Origin: Tolypeutes matacus
Taxonomy: Eukaryota > Chordata > Mammalia > Cingulata > Chlamyphoridae
Reading direction: 5' to 3'
DNA: 64,000 nt
Assembly (NCBI GenBank): GCA_026826555.1
Contig: JAKSZT010053764.1
Span: 37,153,820 to 37,217,819, forward strand
Under the pieces are notes generated by a model. It saw only the letters and a program-made list of their open reading frames with translations, had not been told where the DNA came from and searched no databases. The first letter of the stretch is position 1. The number at the start of each line of letters is the position of its first letter. This document shows, piece by piece, positions 50,780 through 62,405 of this stretch. A program made the translations under genes and the position numbers.

Positions 50780-51335
50780 CAGGCTAGAAGCATAGGTTGT
50801 CATTCTTCTTGGTTCCCAAACTGCATCCTTGGTCCTTCATCCTTGCTGACTAAATTCTCTTCCTCTGGCCATGATCTACCAGTCTTGGACATGCTTCTAC
50901 CCTTGCTGACCATTTTGACACCATAGCTTTACCATCATCTTGGGTGACTTCAATATCCAGAATTTATGATAATGAATCATGCAATCCTTGTCCTTACATT
51001 TCAGTGATATGCTGTCCCTACCAGTCCACTGAAATTGCTCTCACCAAGGTTTCCAGTGACCACCATATTGCCAAAGCCAATGGGTATTTTTTCTATCCTT
51101 CTCCAACTGCCCATTTGATCTCTGCAACTTCTGACTCTCATCGTTTTCATCCAATAATTCTAAGATACCTCTGTCTGCTCCATAATATCTTTACCTCTAT
51201 TTGTGGTGGCCTCACCTCTCTGTTCTTCTCACTCTGTATCCCATCCCTTGGAGTCTCGCCATATACCTGCCTCCAATATGTTACCTCTGCATTGCTCTGC
51301 CAAGTTCTGAAGGTCACTAGTATCCCTTAAGGTAC
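50780..51335 (+). mobile_element. LINE-2 ORF2-derived segment
   Basis: Blocks tgggtgacttcaatatccag (endonuclease GDFNI-like) and ccactgaaattgctctcaccaaggtttccagtgaccaccatattgccaaagccaatgg, continuing past 51230, correspond to the protein-coding part of L2. Frames are broken. Confidence 0.62.
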
Positions 51336-51414
51336 TGTTACTGTTCCTTGAAAAGGGCATTCTATGGTCAGAGAAGGTGGGAAACTGCACACTCTATCAC
51401 CCTTTTTAAAAGTA

Positions 51415-51640
51415 CAATCTGAAATCATCTCCCTGGGTTTGAATCATGACCTCATAGTAATTGTCATGTGACCTAGGACAAGGTACACAATTTCTCTGTT
51501 CCAGTTTCCTCATCTGTAAAATGGAGAAAATTCCAGGACATACTACATAAGGATATTGTGTGGAGAGGAATACATGCATACATATGTAAAGTGCCTGGGA
51601 CAGGGTAAGCAGTCAATATTATTATTGGATTTAAAATGTC
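51415..51640 (+). repeat. MIR SINE
   Basis: gggtttgaatcatgacctcatag, gtgacctaggacaaggtacacaatttctctgttccagtttcctcatctgtaaaatggag, and gtaaagtgcctgggacagggtaagcagtcaa match MIR over most of its length. Confidence 0.75.
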
Positions 51641-51759
51641 TGAGACATTCTAAAGAAAATAAAATAGTTTTATTTTATTTAACCCAATATTTCCCGAATG
51701 TATTTGACCACAGGACTTAGAACACAACTTAGTTTGGGAAACACGTTATTGAATTCTTT

Positions 51760-52375
51760 ATACATCTTGACTCAAAACCTTCCAATGAGCTCAAGACTAA
51801 ACATGCAACTGTGTATAGGCACATCAAACTCAATATGCCCGAAGCCAATCACATCATCTCCCACCCAAGTCTTTCCTTTCTCGACCATTTATTTTATAGT
51901 AAATGGCACCATCTTCTACCCAGTCTTCCCAAAACAGCAAACTGAGGGTTAGCCTGGACTTCTTCTCACTCACTGCCCAAATCTAACAGGTCACCAACTC
52001 CTAAAACTCTACTCACTTTTGAAGCTGTCTATGCCTCTCCATTCTTCCATTCCTACCACTTCTCAGTGGGCTGAAGTACAGCAATAGTCTCCTAAGCAGT
52101 TTCCCTGACTTCGGTCTGCTCCTTCTGAATTATTGTCAGACCATTTTTCCAACATGCCTATCCAGTCATATCAATTCTCTTCTTAAAATCATTCAATGGC
52201 TTCTCATGGCTTTCAGGATAAAAATTAAACTCCTTAGGTTAGCACTGAAAATACATGTCCACCTTACACATTTCCACCAAATCCATGTAGTTAGAGGCAC
52301 CCACACATGTCATGTCTATGCATTTTCACAGACTGTGGTAACTTCCTGGGATGCCCTTCTGCACCTGAAGGGCTC
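51760..52375 (+). mobile_element. LINE-2 3' region, left part (before LTR)
   Basis: ccaatgagctcaagactaaacatgc, then tctaacaggtcaccaactcctaaaactctac, then gtctcctaagcagtttccctgac, and cattcaatggcttctcatggctttcaggataaaa follow L2. The segment ends with ggctc, the duplicated target, where a solo LTR is inserted. Confidence 0.68.
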
Positions 52376-53098
52376 TGTGGCAGTTTGAGATTATTTCATG
52401 GATCCCAAAAAGAGAAAGATTATGTTTGTAAACAAATCCATTCCTCTGGGTGGAATACCTTCGATTGTATTAAATTCAGTTGAGGGGCCTTTGATTAGAT
52501 TACCTGTTAAGATTAGGGCTTTTGATTCCACTACATCAGTTAAGATGTGACTCACGGTGAATCCCCATTTCCTTGCTGGGTCTATATAAATGGACTCACA
52601 TGTGGAGACCACAGGAAGAGAGAGCGCTATCATTTTTGATCCTGCCATGTGACAGAAAGGAGAAGGCTCAAACAGCTGAGGCCCCAAGGAGAGATGAACC
52701 ATTTTGCCTGATAGCTTATAACTGAAATAAGGAAATGAGCAGAGAGGCTGAGACAAATATAGAAGGCCCAGAAAGAAACAAGCCCTGTGCCAGGAGAGAG
52801 AGGAAGCCCTAAGAGACAAGCCCTATCCCAGCTTGCAGCTGAAATCAGGAAGAAAGCAGAGCCGCTGAGCCTGAGAGAGGAAGCCCAGAGGGGAAGGCTG
52901 AAACCTCGCAGAGATCAGCAGCCATCTTCCTTCACCATGTGGCAACACACCAGGATCAACAGTAGCTTAATTTGGTGAGAAAACATCTTTGCTGATGCCT
53001 TAATTTGCCTTGGAACTGCAAGCTGTTACCCCCAAATAAATCCCTATTATAAAAGCCAAAAGTATTTTGCATTGGCACCCCTTTGGTGGACTAATACA
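52376..53098 (+). mobile_element. Solo LTR, MaLR-like family B, perfect 5-bp duplication
   Basis: It begins TGTGGCAGTTTGAGATTATTTC and ends GGTGGACTAATACA. The duplication ggctc is exact (52371-52375 and 53099-53103). A TATA-like tctatataaatgg lies at 52581-52593 and AATAAA at 53035-53040. The 723-bp size and the atttcatggatcccaaaaag block match 16287-16974. No internal region. Confidence 0.87.
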
Positions 53099-53235
53099 GG
53101 CTCTTATTATTTAACACCCCATATGTCACCTCCTCTGGGAAGGCTCTCCTATCCCCCACTCCCAGTCTGTTATAGATGCTTCATGTCTGGTAATTCCCAC
53201 AGCTGTCTCCTTATCATCAATTCTCCCCCCAAAAT
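53099..53235 (+). mobile_element. LINE-2 3' region, right part (after LTR)
   Basis: atgtcacctcctctgggaaggctctcctatcccccactcccagtctg continues the L2 consensus beyond the LTR. Confidence 0.55.
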
Positions 53236-53929
53236 ATTAGTCTAAGCCAATCATGGTAATTCCAGTTTCTTGGTGACATTTATTTTGGAAATGAGAATAT
53301 GAGCCAACCTTGAAAATAAAAATTAAAGGCAAGAGAGTATATGTGTAGGGACACTGGTAGAGAAATTTCTGATAAAAATTTCATGCTTCTAAGAAGAGCA
53401 TCCTGGAAAGACATAGATTACTTCTCTTGACACTGATGCATCTGAATGAGACACCAGGAACTCTGGCAGCCATCCTTTGGTACTTACGGGAACTGGGTAA
53501 TCCTGGCCAACTGAGAAGAACAGTGTAGAGGGATGAAATGAACCTGGGTTCTCAACCCTGGAACCCTCCCTGACTTGGGTCTTCTTGTTGTCTTGGATAA
53601 TAAATCACCTTATGATTTAAACCAGCGTTAGTGAAGGTTCTTTACGATTTGCAGCTGTCCCACCATCTCATGAATCTGTCATCACAATCAATCAGCATAC
53701 TGTGTGCTGAAATATGGGTTATATGTTTTTTCACCAGACTTTTATCTCCTTAAAGGCAGGGACTTAAGATATCTATGTGAGAAGTGCTGAAATCACCATG
53801 GGTAGGGACAAACATGTAATAGCAAACATTAGAAGAATTCCCACCAAAGTCACCAAAGTTGTGATCACCGAAAAACCACCACTATTTTCACTACTCTTCG
53901 GTATTATTTTGGTAGCCCTATTTACTGCA
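53236..53929. other. Unassigned intronic sequence
   Basis: No named element and no exon signal. A 72-codon minus frame near 53773-53991 is chance or old-repeat-derived. Confidence 0.4.
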
Positions 53930-55620
53930 ACATGATAAAAACAAAAAAATAGGAAGTGTAAAGATTGGAAAGGAAGGCACAGAACTCTCACTATTCCCAG
54001 ATGATGGGATCATCTACATAGAAAAGGCAAGAGATTCAAATAAGAAGCTAGGGTAATTTATACGAGTGCAGTAAAGTATCAAATGCAAGATCAACACATA
54101 AAAGCAACTGGCTTACTACATATCAAAAAAGACAACATAAAATAATAATTCAAAATAGCTAAATGCACAAATTAAAATAACCATATGATACCCAGAAACA
54201 CCCATAACAAGAAGTAAGCAAAATTTGCATAAGAGCAATATGAATAAATGAAGGAACACAGGATGCTCCTGAAGAAGAGGACTCAATATTTTGGAGATTC
54301 AGTTCTCCTCTAACTAACGCAAAATTCAATTCAATTCTAATACAAATCTCAATGTGTTTTCAGAAATGACAAATAGAGAAAATGAGTAATCAAGAGATTA
54401 TGGAGGTAAAAAAGAGCAATGAGGGGGAAACTTGACCTACTATAGGCATATCAAAACTATACTAGAAAGTAGAGAGCAGAAATACAAAAATACACAATTC
54501 AGAAACATACCCTTGAATATAATGGACATTTGTTTACGATAAATAATTTTGAGAAAACTTGCTAACCCATTAGAAAGAAAAATAGGTAGATCCCTACTTC
54601 ATGTCACATACACATAAGAATCCCAAAGAAGTTAGAAGGTGAAACACCAATAAATATTAGATTGAATCACATGAAATTGTCATTTTTAAGTCAAAAGCAG
54701 TTGAATATCAGTAATTACATATTGCTCAAGCTAATATATTAATTATGAAGTAGGAAACAACAGTAAACACTTAAATCTTGGCATGAGGAAAACATATAAA
54801 AATGAAATAAAGTTTAAAGAATACAAAAATTAAGTAGTCTGCACATGGTGAAGTTGTCGGTACATATGAAAAGTATCTGTGTCACAGCCACCATAAAAAA
54901 GTTAAAAGCCAAGAACAAATCAGGAGGAAAAAAATTACATTTATGAAAGGCAAAAAATTACTATTCAGATTATAAAAGAACTACAAATCAATAAGGAAAG
55001 GACAAAAACACAACAAAAATTTGCAAAGTAAACAAGCAGGCAATTTCCAGAAGAAGAAATGTAAATGGACAATTATAATTTATGAAGATGCTCAACCTCA
55101 CTGGTAAAAGGGAACATGCAAATGAAAACAATGAAATCTCATCTTTCTTCGAATCTTTTTGCAAAATTTTAAGAAACTGGTCACATCAGGATTGGTGATT
55201 ATGTGGGAGAGTTGGCATTATCATAATCACCATGCTAGTGAATGTTAGTATTTTAGAGGATAATTTGCTCATTTCCATCAAAATCCGCATATCCTTCAAT
55301 CCAGTGATTACACTTTTAAGAATTTATCATAGAGAGATGCCTATCAATATACATTCTTTGCAGCACTGTTATGGCCAAAAAATAGGAAACATCAATTTCC
55401 AACAATAACTTGATTAAATTATGCAATCTCCATACTATATATTATTCAGCCATTTTTTAAAAAGGGCATAGATCAGTATATATGGCCATGGAAAGACCTT
55501 CAAGTCATATGATAAAGTGAAAACTTGAATTATAATAGAGAGTAATTCCATCCATGTAAAATATATCTGACATCCTATGTGTCCATATGCATAGAGTAGC
55601 TATTAATAGTATTAGGGTCA
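53930..55620 (+). mobile_element. Highly degraded LINE-1 ORF2 tract
   Basis: Starts with gattggaaaggaaggcacagaactctcactattcccagatgatgggatc, the degenerate L1 FADD region. It continues with L1-like A-rich sequence (atgtcacatacacataagaa; aaaggacaaaaacacaaca; caacctcactggtaaaagg), and later gaggataatttgctc and cagcactgttatggccaaaaaataggaaac. Frames are lost. Confidence 0.6.
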
Positions 55621-56991
55621 AGGAAAATATTCTATGCTCTTATTGTAAATCTTACAAGAACATATCAGCTCTTACATCACCATACAAATAGAATTAATTT
55701 CATCTCAATTCACTTAGACCACCTCCACACATGTGCATGTGATATGGCCCATTCCAGATATTTTCCAGGATTTACTTTGTCTTAATCAATTGGTGAAAAC
55801 CACATAGACATACAAAACATACAACAGCAGCTTCTTTCCCATTGTAGGCTCTGATTTTTTAAATTTCCTATTTCTCCCAAAGAATCATAAAATAACACAC
55901 AAAATAGGATATTTTTTTAATGTAAAGAATATCGGCCCAATGTCAGGTCAGTTTGATCCCAATTCTTTAACAGGTATTTTAGCAAAGCTTTGTTTTGAAG
56001 ATAAAGGGGAGCTTTGCCTCATCCAGGCAAACGCATCTGAATTTTACCCTTTAAACAATGAAAGAAGACGGAGGAGAAGCATGTTTTGGTCATCCGATCT
56101 GCTTTCTCCACGGTCTTCTGTCATCACTGAGCAGTGTGGACTGAACTCACCACTACTGCCTCCTTCCTAACTCGCAGAGCATGACTCGCCTTTATGACAT
56201 TCTCCAAATCTCTTTTGTTTAATGACGGAGTCTGGACCCTCTTTTCAGATGCTCCCTGTTGCGCTTCCCACTCACTTGATCACGCTCCTTCTTTCTGCCT
56301 CTCTGCTTTTCTCCCTCCCTCTCTCTCTTCCCCATCCTTATCAAAAGCATTCTGGCACTAAGTTCTCACTTGGCTCCTCTCCCAGAGCGGGAAGCTGGAA
56401 GCCCCAGGCAGCAGAGGGTTGGGCACATACCGGCATTTCTAGCAGTGATCCTGGAGCCGTGTCTCAGCAGACGGACAAACACATTACTGCCGCAGTGGTT
56501 GACCATGTGCAAGTGAAGGCTTCTTCGAGTCTGGATCTTGACCAAGCATTTTGCCATCCTGACTATTCCAATCTCCCTTGGTCTCCTCTGCCTGTCAGGG
56601 CCCAGGGCAGCCACCACCAGCCATAGCGGCTTTGACCTTTTGCTAACTGTCCATTCTGTTTTAAAGGACCAAGGCAGGTCCTGCTGACTGAATCAAATGT
56701 CAAGTTCCTAATGTAGCCAACAGAAATAACTCATGAGGGATCAGGATGGGGCAGGGCAGGGGGAGGGCGGCACTATTTTTAAACACTCCACACACTCCTC
56801 TAACATACAATGAAATATTATGCATCATCCCTACCCAGGTTTTTCTAAACCCTCCAGACCAGAAAAGCCTTACAGTTCCTAAGTACCAAAGGCCCCATAA
56901 GAGAAGATGATAACTGGGTGACTCCACCCTGGAGAAACACCCCACCTTAATTGCTTCTAAAAAATACTTATGGAGACTTTATTATGTTCTA
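55621..56991. other. Repeat-free-looking intronic island
   Basis: No interspersed repeat recognised for about 1.37 kb. 56050-56620 is GC-richer than its neighbours and open in several frames on both strands (56222-56626 plus, 134 codons). No domain is seen. A possible cryptic exon is discussed among the rejected items. Confidence 0.5.
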
Positions 56992-57312
56992 CAGCAATGC
57001 TGTCCAATGAAAGTATATATTGCCAGCCACATTAGAAAGAAAAAAAAAAAAAAACATTTAAAAAGTAATAATATATATATTAAAATTAATTTTGATAGTA
57101 TGTTTTAGTGAAGCCAAGATACCCAACATATCATTTCAACATGCAAAAAATATAAAATTATTAATAAAATAGTTTACATTCTGTTTTTGCACTAAGTCTT
57201 GGGAACTGCTGTGTGTTGTATACGTATAGCACTTCTGGACTCTGAGCAGCCACATTTCAAGCGCTCAGTAGCCACATGTGGCTGCCACAGTGGACGCAGC
57301 TGGGGACAGAGT
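56992..57312. mobile_element. hAT-like nonautonomous DNA transposon relic
   Basis: Left end cagcaatgctgtccaatg and right end ctggggacagagtg resemble the CAGTGCTGTCCAATA inverted termini. The interior has gccagccacatta, catttcaacatgcaaaa, ttgcactaagtcttgggaactgctgtgtgt, and cacatttcaagcgctcagtagccacatgtggctg, a known mammalian block. It is divergent. Confidence 0.55.
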
Positions 57313-57329
57313 GCTTCCTCATACTCATG

Positions 57330-57470
57330 GTCTCCGTCCCCATGACAACCCTGACATTTTCTTCATTTTACAGAATGGAGAGATGAATTGACCTGACCAA
57401 GGTTACAAAGGTAGTAAGTAGCAAAGCCATGATTTGGACTCAAGCATCGATTAACACTAGTTGATTAAAA
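57330..57470 (-). repeat. MIR SINE fragment
   Basis: Reverse MIR: cattttacagaatggagagatgaattgacctgaccaaggttacaaaggtagtaag, then gccatgatttggactcaag. Confidence 0.6.
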
Positions 57471-57985
57471 AAACAATCCTCTATAATGACAGCTGTTAGT
57501 GCCCTTGCATCAAACCAAATGTGTTTTAAATACAGAATCCAAATGTAACATTCTAACTCTTAGTACTTTGAAAGTTCTGAGCTTGCACTACAGAGCAGAA
57601 AATGTGCTTGTATTCCAACATAAGCACTCAAAGAGTAAGTTTTTTCATTATTTTTATGACATACGATTATTTGAAAAAAATTTCAACTGGCTGTTAATAA
57701 CTGTGCCCCAAATACTATGTTTCAATTATATTTCTTTGTTTGTACATTTTTTTCTCTTCCTCATTTTCAGAAGGAAAAAACTTCACACAATTCCATCAAG
57801 CACACATGCATTTTTCTGCCTTAAATAGCAACTGTGACCCAAAAGGTAATTTTCTAATGAAAATATTCTTCTTTTCCTGATGAAACAGAGGGTTACATTC
57901 AGGGGCAGCCAGCAGAAATTCTACATTGTTATACTTCAGCATGGAAGTATAAATTGATTTAGTGTTTCAGGAAAGAAGTTTAGCA
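57471..57985. other. Unassigned intronic sequence
   Basis: AT-rich. The 109-codon plus frame at 57499-57828 has no recognisable domain. Confidence 0.4.
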
Positions 57986-58330
57986 AAATATATTAAGAGC
58001 TTTACAAATGTGGTATTTTTTTACCCATAAATTCCACTTTTAGGAATTTATCCTAAGGACATAATTAGGAATGTTGGCAAAAATTTTGGGGGAAAGATAT
58101 TTATCAGAGTATCATTTTTATAGTAAAAAAAAAACAAACAAACTAAAACTAAATTTCCAGGGGGAAAATGGTTAAATACATGTGATGGAATATTATACAG
58201 CCATTAAAATTTATGTTTATGAGGAGTTTAACAATGTGGGGAAATTCCTGCAATGTACTGCTAAATGAAAAAACATTTATACAAGCAATATGACTAAAAT
58301 TATGTAAAATTGCATGGAGGAAAAACAAAA
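57986..58330 (+). mobile_element. Old LINE-1 3' end
   Basis: cccataaattccacttttaggaatttatcctaag, atggttaaatacatgtgatggaatattatacagccattaaaatttatg, and acatttatacaagcaatatgactaaaattatg match old L1ME/HAL1 3' regions. Confidence 0.6.
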
Positions 58331-58442
58331 TAAGACTGGGTGGTAAATCCCAGAAGGGAAGGGGTGGCAGCCAGCTGTGTTCTATAAGCTAAGGTTGGGA
58401 TAGGTCACATCGGGAGACCTATATGTTCCTCCCATTCTTCTC

Positions 58443-58902
58443 TGTGGTGGTTTGAAACTGTATGCACCCCAGAAAATCATGTTCTTATATTTAACCCATT
58501 CCTGTGGGTGTAAATCTATTTTTTAAGTAAGACTTTTTGGTGAGGTTACTTCAGTTAAGGGATGGCCCAGAATGGGTCTTTATCCTCTTATTGGAGTCCT
58601 TTATAAATGGGGTGAGTATAGAGAAAAAAGGAGAGAGAAAGCCACAGAAGCAAGAAGATGAAATCAATGAAAACCAAAAAGAAGGGAGAGACTAGCAGAT
58701 GCCACCATGTGCCTTGCCACATGGCAAAGGACTCAAGGATTATTGGCAGCCAGTCTTCGGGAAGAAAGCATAGCCTAGGTGATGCCTTGATTTGGACATT
58801 CTCACAGTCTCAAAACTGTAAGCTTGCAAGCTAATGAATTCCCATTGTGAAAACCAGCATACTTTATAGTATCTGCTTCCAGCAGCCTAGCAAATCAAAG
58901 CA
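58443..58902 (+). mobile_element. Solo LTR, MaLR-like family A
   Basis: It begins TGTGGTGGTTTGAAACTG and ends CTAGCAAATCAAAGCA. Internally gcaccccagaaaatcatgttc, tattggagtcctttataaatgg and ctcaaaactgtaagc match the 10545 and 21996 copies. The flanks (ttctc versus ccccc) do not match, so its duplication is lost or the ends are misplaced by a few bases. Confidence 0.72.
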
Positions 58903-59374
58903 CCCCCCCTCAAGGTTATCAGTCCCAGGTATGCAGTGCCTACGCTCACGAGGCTGAGTCAATTTTCCAAGCTGAAATCTGAAAGGAAAGTATCCCCCAA
59001 AATTCACAAAACCTCTGACCCATTGCAATTCCCCTCATGATATAATTCTGAGTAGAATACTAATATATAAACAGATATACTGAAACAGAGGTGAGCCCTG
59101 GGATACTACCTTCTAGACCTTTCCTCAGTCACCAACAGTGATTTTTGAAGAACTACTGAAAATCTTTAGGATGCGAACAAACAAATCTGAAAATCACAGT
59201 TCTGGATGCATCGCTGCTTTGTTGTAACAGAGATACAGGATTTCAAAGATTAATGAGAGTTCATTTCCAGGGCAGCAGGCCAGGGCTCAGACACTGAGGA
59301 AATCTTCCTTTTGCCTCTTTTGGGGGAATATTAATATATCTTTATTTTTAACATAATGTTAAAGCAACATGTGA

Positions 59375-59495
59375 GGGGAGCAGAAGTAGCTCAAGTGGTT
59401 GAGTACCTGTTTCCCATAACAAGGTCCCGGGTTCAATCCCTGGTACCTCCTTAAAAAAAAAAAAAAAATACAAACAAATAAACAAACAAAAATGT
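59375..59495 (+). mobile_element. DAS-type SINE
   Basis: ggggagcagaagtagctcaagtggttgagtacctgtttcccat, with B-box GGTCCCGGGTTCAATCC and cctggtacctccttaaaaaa tail. A clear tRNA-derived unit. Confidence 0.8.
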
Positions 59496-60329
59496 GGCCT
59501 TACAGCTCACTCTAAATAAACAGACCTTCAAAAACAAACCAGAAAGCATGTAAAAAACCTGAAATAAAAAAACAAAACAAAACAACCAGCACATTTTATT
59601 TCCTTTCTGTTCCTCCAGGAGAGTTACTCTCCATTAATTCTCAAGCTTAAAATCTCACCATAGTTTGAAAATACCTTCCTTTTGTTATTTTGTTTAATGA
59701 CAGCTCGCCACAATAATTAGTGTTTCCTACCTTTTTAGTTTTTCCCTCCCTTGAACTTGTTCTCATTCTCTATGCAACTTTGCAGGGGCCCAAAGTAGAT
59801 TCTTTTTCCCTCTTTCTTTTGTGGACCTTCTGCTTTCATTTAGAGAGAGAAAAGCTGGCAGGACCAGCATTCCATATCATGCCAGGCATTTCTCTTTGCC
59901 TGCCCTACTCTGCCCACAGACGTGACCACCTTTCAAGAGGACAAATAAAAGGCAGGCAGGGATGTGGAGCCAGCCCAAAGATTCTGCACAATAGTGACAG
60001 GAAGTGCTGTCCTTGTTTGGGGTGCTGTGCTCAAAAGGACAATATCAATAGCCCAAGATTTGGATGCCCTTGAATACTTTCCTCTTTAGATTCATTGGTT
60101 TGTTTGAAGAGTTCAGAATGCATGTCTGAGCTGTGACAAGAGGATCGAGAAAGCAGAAGATGTGAGAAGAGGGGAATTGATTTGCCATAATGAGATACCA
60201 GAAACACTGAGAAGTCAGGCAGAAGCAAAAGGGAAGGAACAGAGTCGGGTGCATGCAAGGGCGGAACGCCAAGGGGAGAGGATGGGAGTATCCTGTGGAC
60301 TGCGGGGGCGCTTCCTGGACTGCATCCTC
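59496..60329. other. Unassigned intronic sequence
   Basis: No named element. Overlapping frames of about 60-120 codons on both strands (59720-60073 plus, 60031-60342 minus) show no domain. Confidence 0.4.
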
Positions 60330-60532
60330 CTCCGGGGCCCATTCTGCGAGCTGTGTTTGCTACACCGGCCAGCTATGGAACTCTCAGGCGAATGGCTCAT
60401 CTCTGTCCCAGGACCTTCTCTCCTTCCTCACCAGAACTTCAACATAAAAACTGCTTCAACTCTGTTCTTGGCCCTGCCTTTTATATTTGAGTCCCGCCCC
60501 ACCAAGGGGTGGGGCTCAACGCCCTACTGATG
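60330..60532 (-). mobile_element. MaLR-like family B LTR fragment, inverted
   Basis: It shares ctcaggcgaatggctc, aaaactgcttcaac, gccttttatattt, and caccaaggggtggggctcaac with the 5914-6413 copy. Both ends are missing, and it abuts the SINE cluster directly. Confidence 0.7.
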
Positions 60533-60534
60533 TG

Positions 60535-61354
60535 GCCCAGGTGGCACCAGGAACCGATCCTGGGACCTTCTGGAGTGGAGAGAGGCTATTCAATCTCTTG
60601 CGCCACCTCAGCTCCCTGGTCTGCTACATCTCTTATTGTCTCTTTTTTTTTAATTTATTTTCTTTTTTCCATTTTTACCCCCCCCGCCATTTTTGCTGTT
60701 TCTGTGTCCATTCGCTGGGCTACTCTGTGTCTGTTTCCTGCCCTCTCTTCTCATCCTTCTCCTCCTGTTTTCACTGGGTTTCGATCCTCAGAACCTCCGA
60801 TGTGGGAGAGAGGCATCCTACTACTGCCTGTGCCACCTTAGTTCCTGGTTTTTCAGCACGTCTCGTCTTGGCTTTCCCTTGTGTCACTCTCCTGTTACGT
60901 CATCATCTTGCTGCTGGCTTGCAGGGCGTGGCAGCTCACCTGCTCGTGGGGCCTGGCAGCACACCCACACACAGGGCCTAGTGGCCCACACACCTTCTAT
61001 ATTTTCCTTTTTTAAAAAAATTTTTACAGGGAGGTCCCGGGGATCAAACCCAGGTCCCTCCATATGAGAGACGGATGCTCAGCCACCCAAGCCACATCCG
61101 TCCCCCTTATTGTCTCTTTTCTGTGTCTCTTTTTCTTGTGTCATCTTGCTGCACCAGCTCTCCATGCAGGCCAGCACTCGTGTGGTCCAGTACTCCATGT
61201 TGTCCAGCAACTCCTGTGTGGGCCAGCACTCCACGTGGGCCAGCTCTTCGCTTGGGCCAGCTTGCTTTTCATCAGGAGGCCCTGGGAATCGAACCCTGGA
61301 CCTCCTACATGGTAGATGGGAGCCCAATCACTTGAGCCACATCTGCTTCTCTTA
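60535..61354 (-). mobile_element. Composite DAS-type SINE cluster
   Basis: At least three tRNA-like heads in inverse orientation occur: near 60535-60625 (aggaaccgatcctgggacc), 61029-61107 (GGGGATCAAACCCAGG) and 61270-61354 (GGGAATCGAACCCTGG, ending ccacatctgcttct). Between them are a T-rich piece, a ccattttt-cccccccgcc piece and a tandem of CCAGCACTCC-type repeats (61155-61265). It reads as nested or multimeric SINE units, or a long DAS subfamily. Confidence 0.7.
61155..61268. repeat. Imperfect VNTR-like tandem of CCAGCACTCC-GTGGG units
   Basis: Units begin at ccagcactcgtgtgg, ccagtactccatgttg, ccagcaactcctgtgtggg, ccagcactccacgtggg, ccagctcttcgcttggg and ccagcttgc. They are 17-21 bp long, with about six copies, within the SINE cluster. 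Confidence 0.75.
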
Positions 61355-61580
61355 ACCATTTTAAAGTGAGCATTTGGTACATCCACGATGTTGGGCAACT
61401 GCCACCTCCATCTAATTCTAAAACATTTTCATTCCTCAAAATAACACCCCATACCCATTAAGCAATTACTCCTCATTTCCCCCTTCCCTCAACCTTGGGA
61501 ACCACCAATCCATTCTCTGTTTCTATGGATTTGCCCATTCTTAATAGTTCATATAAACAGATTCATATACTATGTGAAAA
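61355..61580 (-). mobile_element. LINE-1 fragment, inverted
   Basis: taacaccccatacccattaagcaattactcctc, cccttccctcaaccttgggaaccaccaatcc, ctgtttctatggatttgccc, and gttcatataaacagattcatatactatgtg match the reverse of old L1 3' sequence. Confidence 0.7.
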
Positions 61581-61919
61581 AAAAAAAAAAAAGGGAATGA
61601 ACATAGTTCAATGATAAGAGCTGTGCACGGCCTGAATTCCATTCCTCATTCTGTGACAAAATTCCTGATGCAGATTTAGGGCAAGGCAACAAATGAGCCT
61701 CTACTTTGGGGAAGACTGGAGTGATGGGCAACTTGGCGTCCTGGTGCCTAAAAAGTAAATGGAGATGATAATTCCTCTTGTGGTTGTTTTGACAATTAAG
61801 TGAGATAATGCACATGAAGTATCCTAATGTAGTGCTGGGTCCTGGTTGATGAACCAGAATTTACTAAAGGGTTGCAGCAAGCAAGATTTGAAAACACAGG
61901 TGCAGCCAGACTCCATGGG

Positions 61920-62125
61920 TTCTAACGTGGGCTGTCCAATTTGTCAGCACTGTGCTCATGAGTAAGTTCCTTGGCCTCTCTGGGCCTCAGTTGCCACATC
62001 TGTAAAATGAGCATGGTGAAGACAGTATTCACCTCCCACAGTGGCTGTGAGGATTAACGGAGTTGGTACACGGATGCAAAGATCAGTGCCTGGCCCAGCA
62101 ACTACTCAATAAATATTAGTGAATT
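61920..62125 (+). repeat. MIR SINE
   Basis: gagtaagttccttggcctctctgggcctcagttgccacatctgtaaaatgagc, then gtggctgtgaggattaacg, then cagtgcctggcccagcaactactcaataaatattag: a well-preserved MIR. Confidence 0.82.
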
Positions 62126-62329
62126 TTATTTCAATATGTGCACATTCTTTTCTCTCTGTTGACTACACAAGAGGAAGATAGTGAAGATGTTAAGTAGTCT
62201 GGATTCTCTTCCTTTTGTCAACTGTCTACTTTTCCCCAAAATAATAGGAAAGCAGTATTGATAGTTGTTAAGAGTTTAACTTAACGAGCTACGTAACAGA
62301 AGCTTAGTGAAATGCAGTTTTCTGTCTGT

Positions 62330-62405
62330 ATAATTGTGATGATATGAGTTCCTACATGGCTGAGTGCCTGATATGTAGTAGGTGCTTAATAAATACTAGC
62401 TATTC
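62330..62405 (+). repeat. Probable MIR tail fragment
   Basis: ctgagtgcctgatatgtagtaggtgcttaataaatactagct resembles the last third of MIR. Confidence 0.5.

Noticed and set aside
56431..56591. Possible FRMD3 cassette exon on the minus strand, with AG before 56591 and GTATGT after 56431.
   Set aside because: The acceptor has a poor pyrimidine tract. Spliced in phase before the last exon it would meet a TAG stop within about 10 codons. Neither open frame resembles FRMD3 or a known domain.
60487..61355. Plus-strand frames of 81-164 codons with Cys- and Phe-rich runs.
   Set aside because: They lie in the SINE cluster on its antisense strand, with no conserved start or domain.
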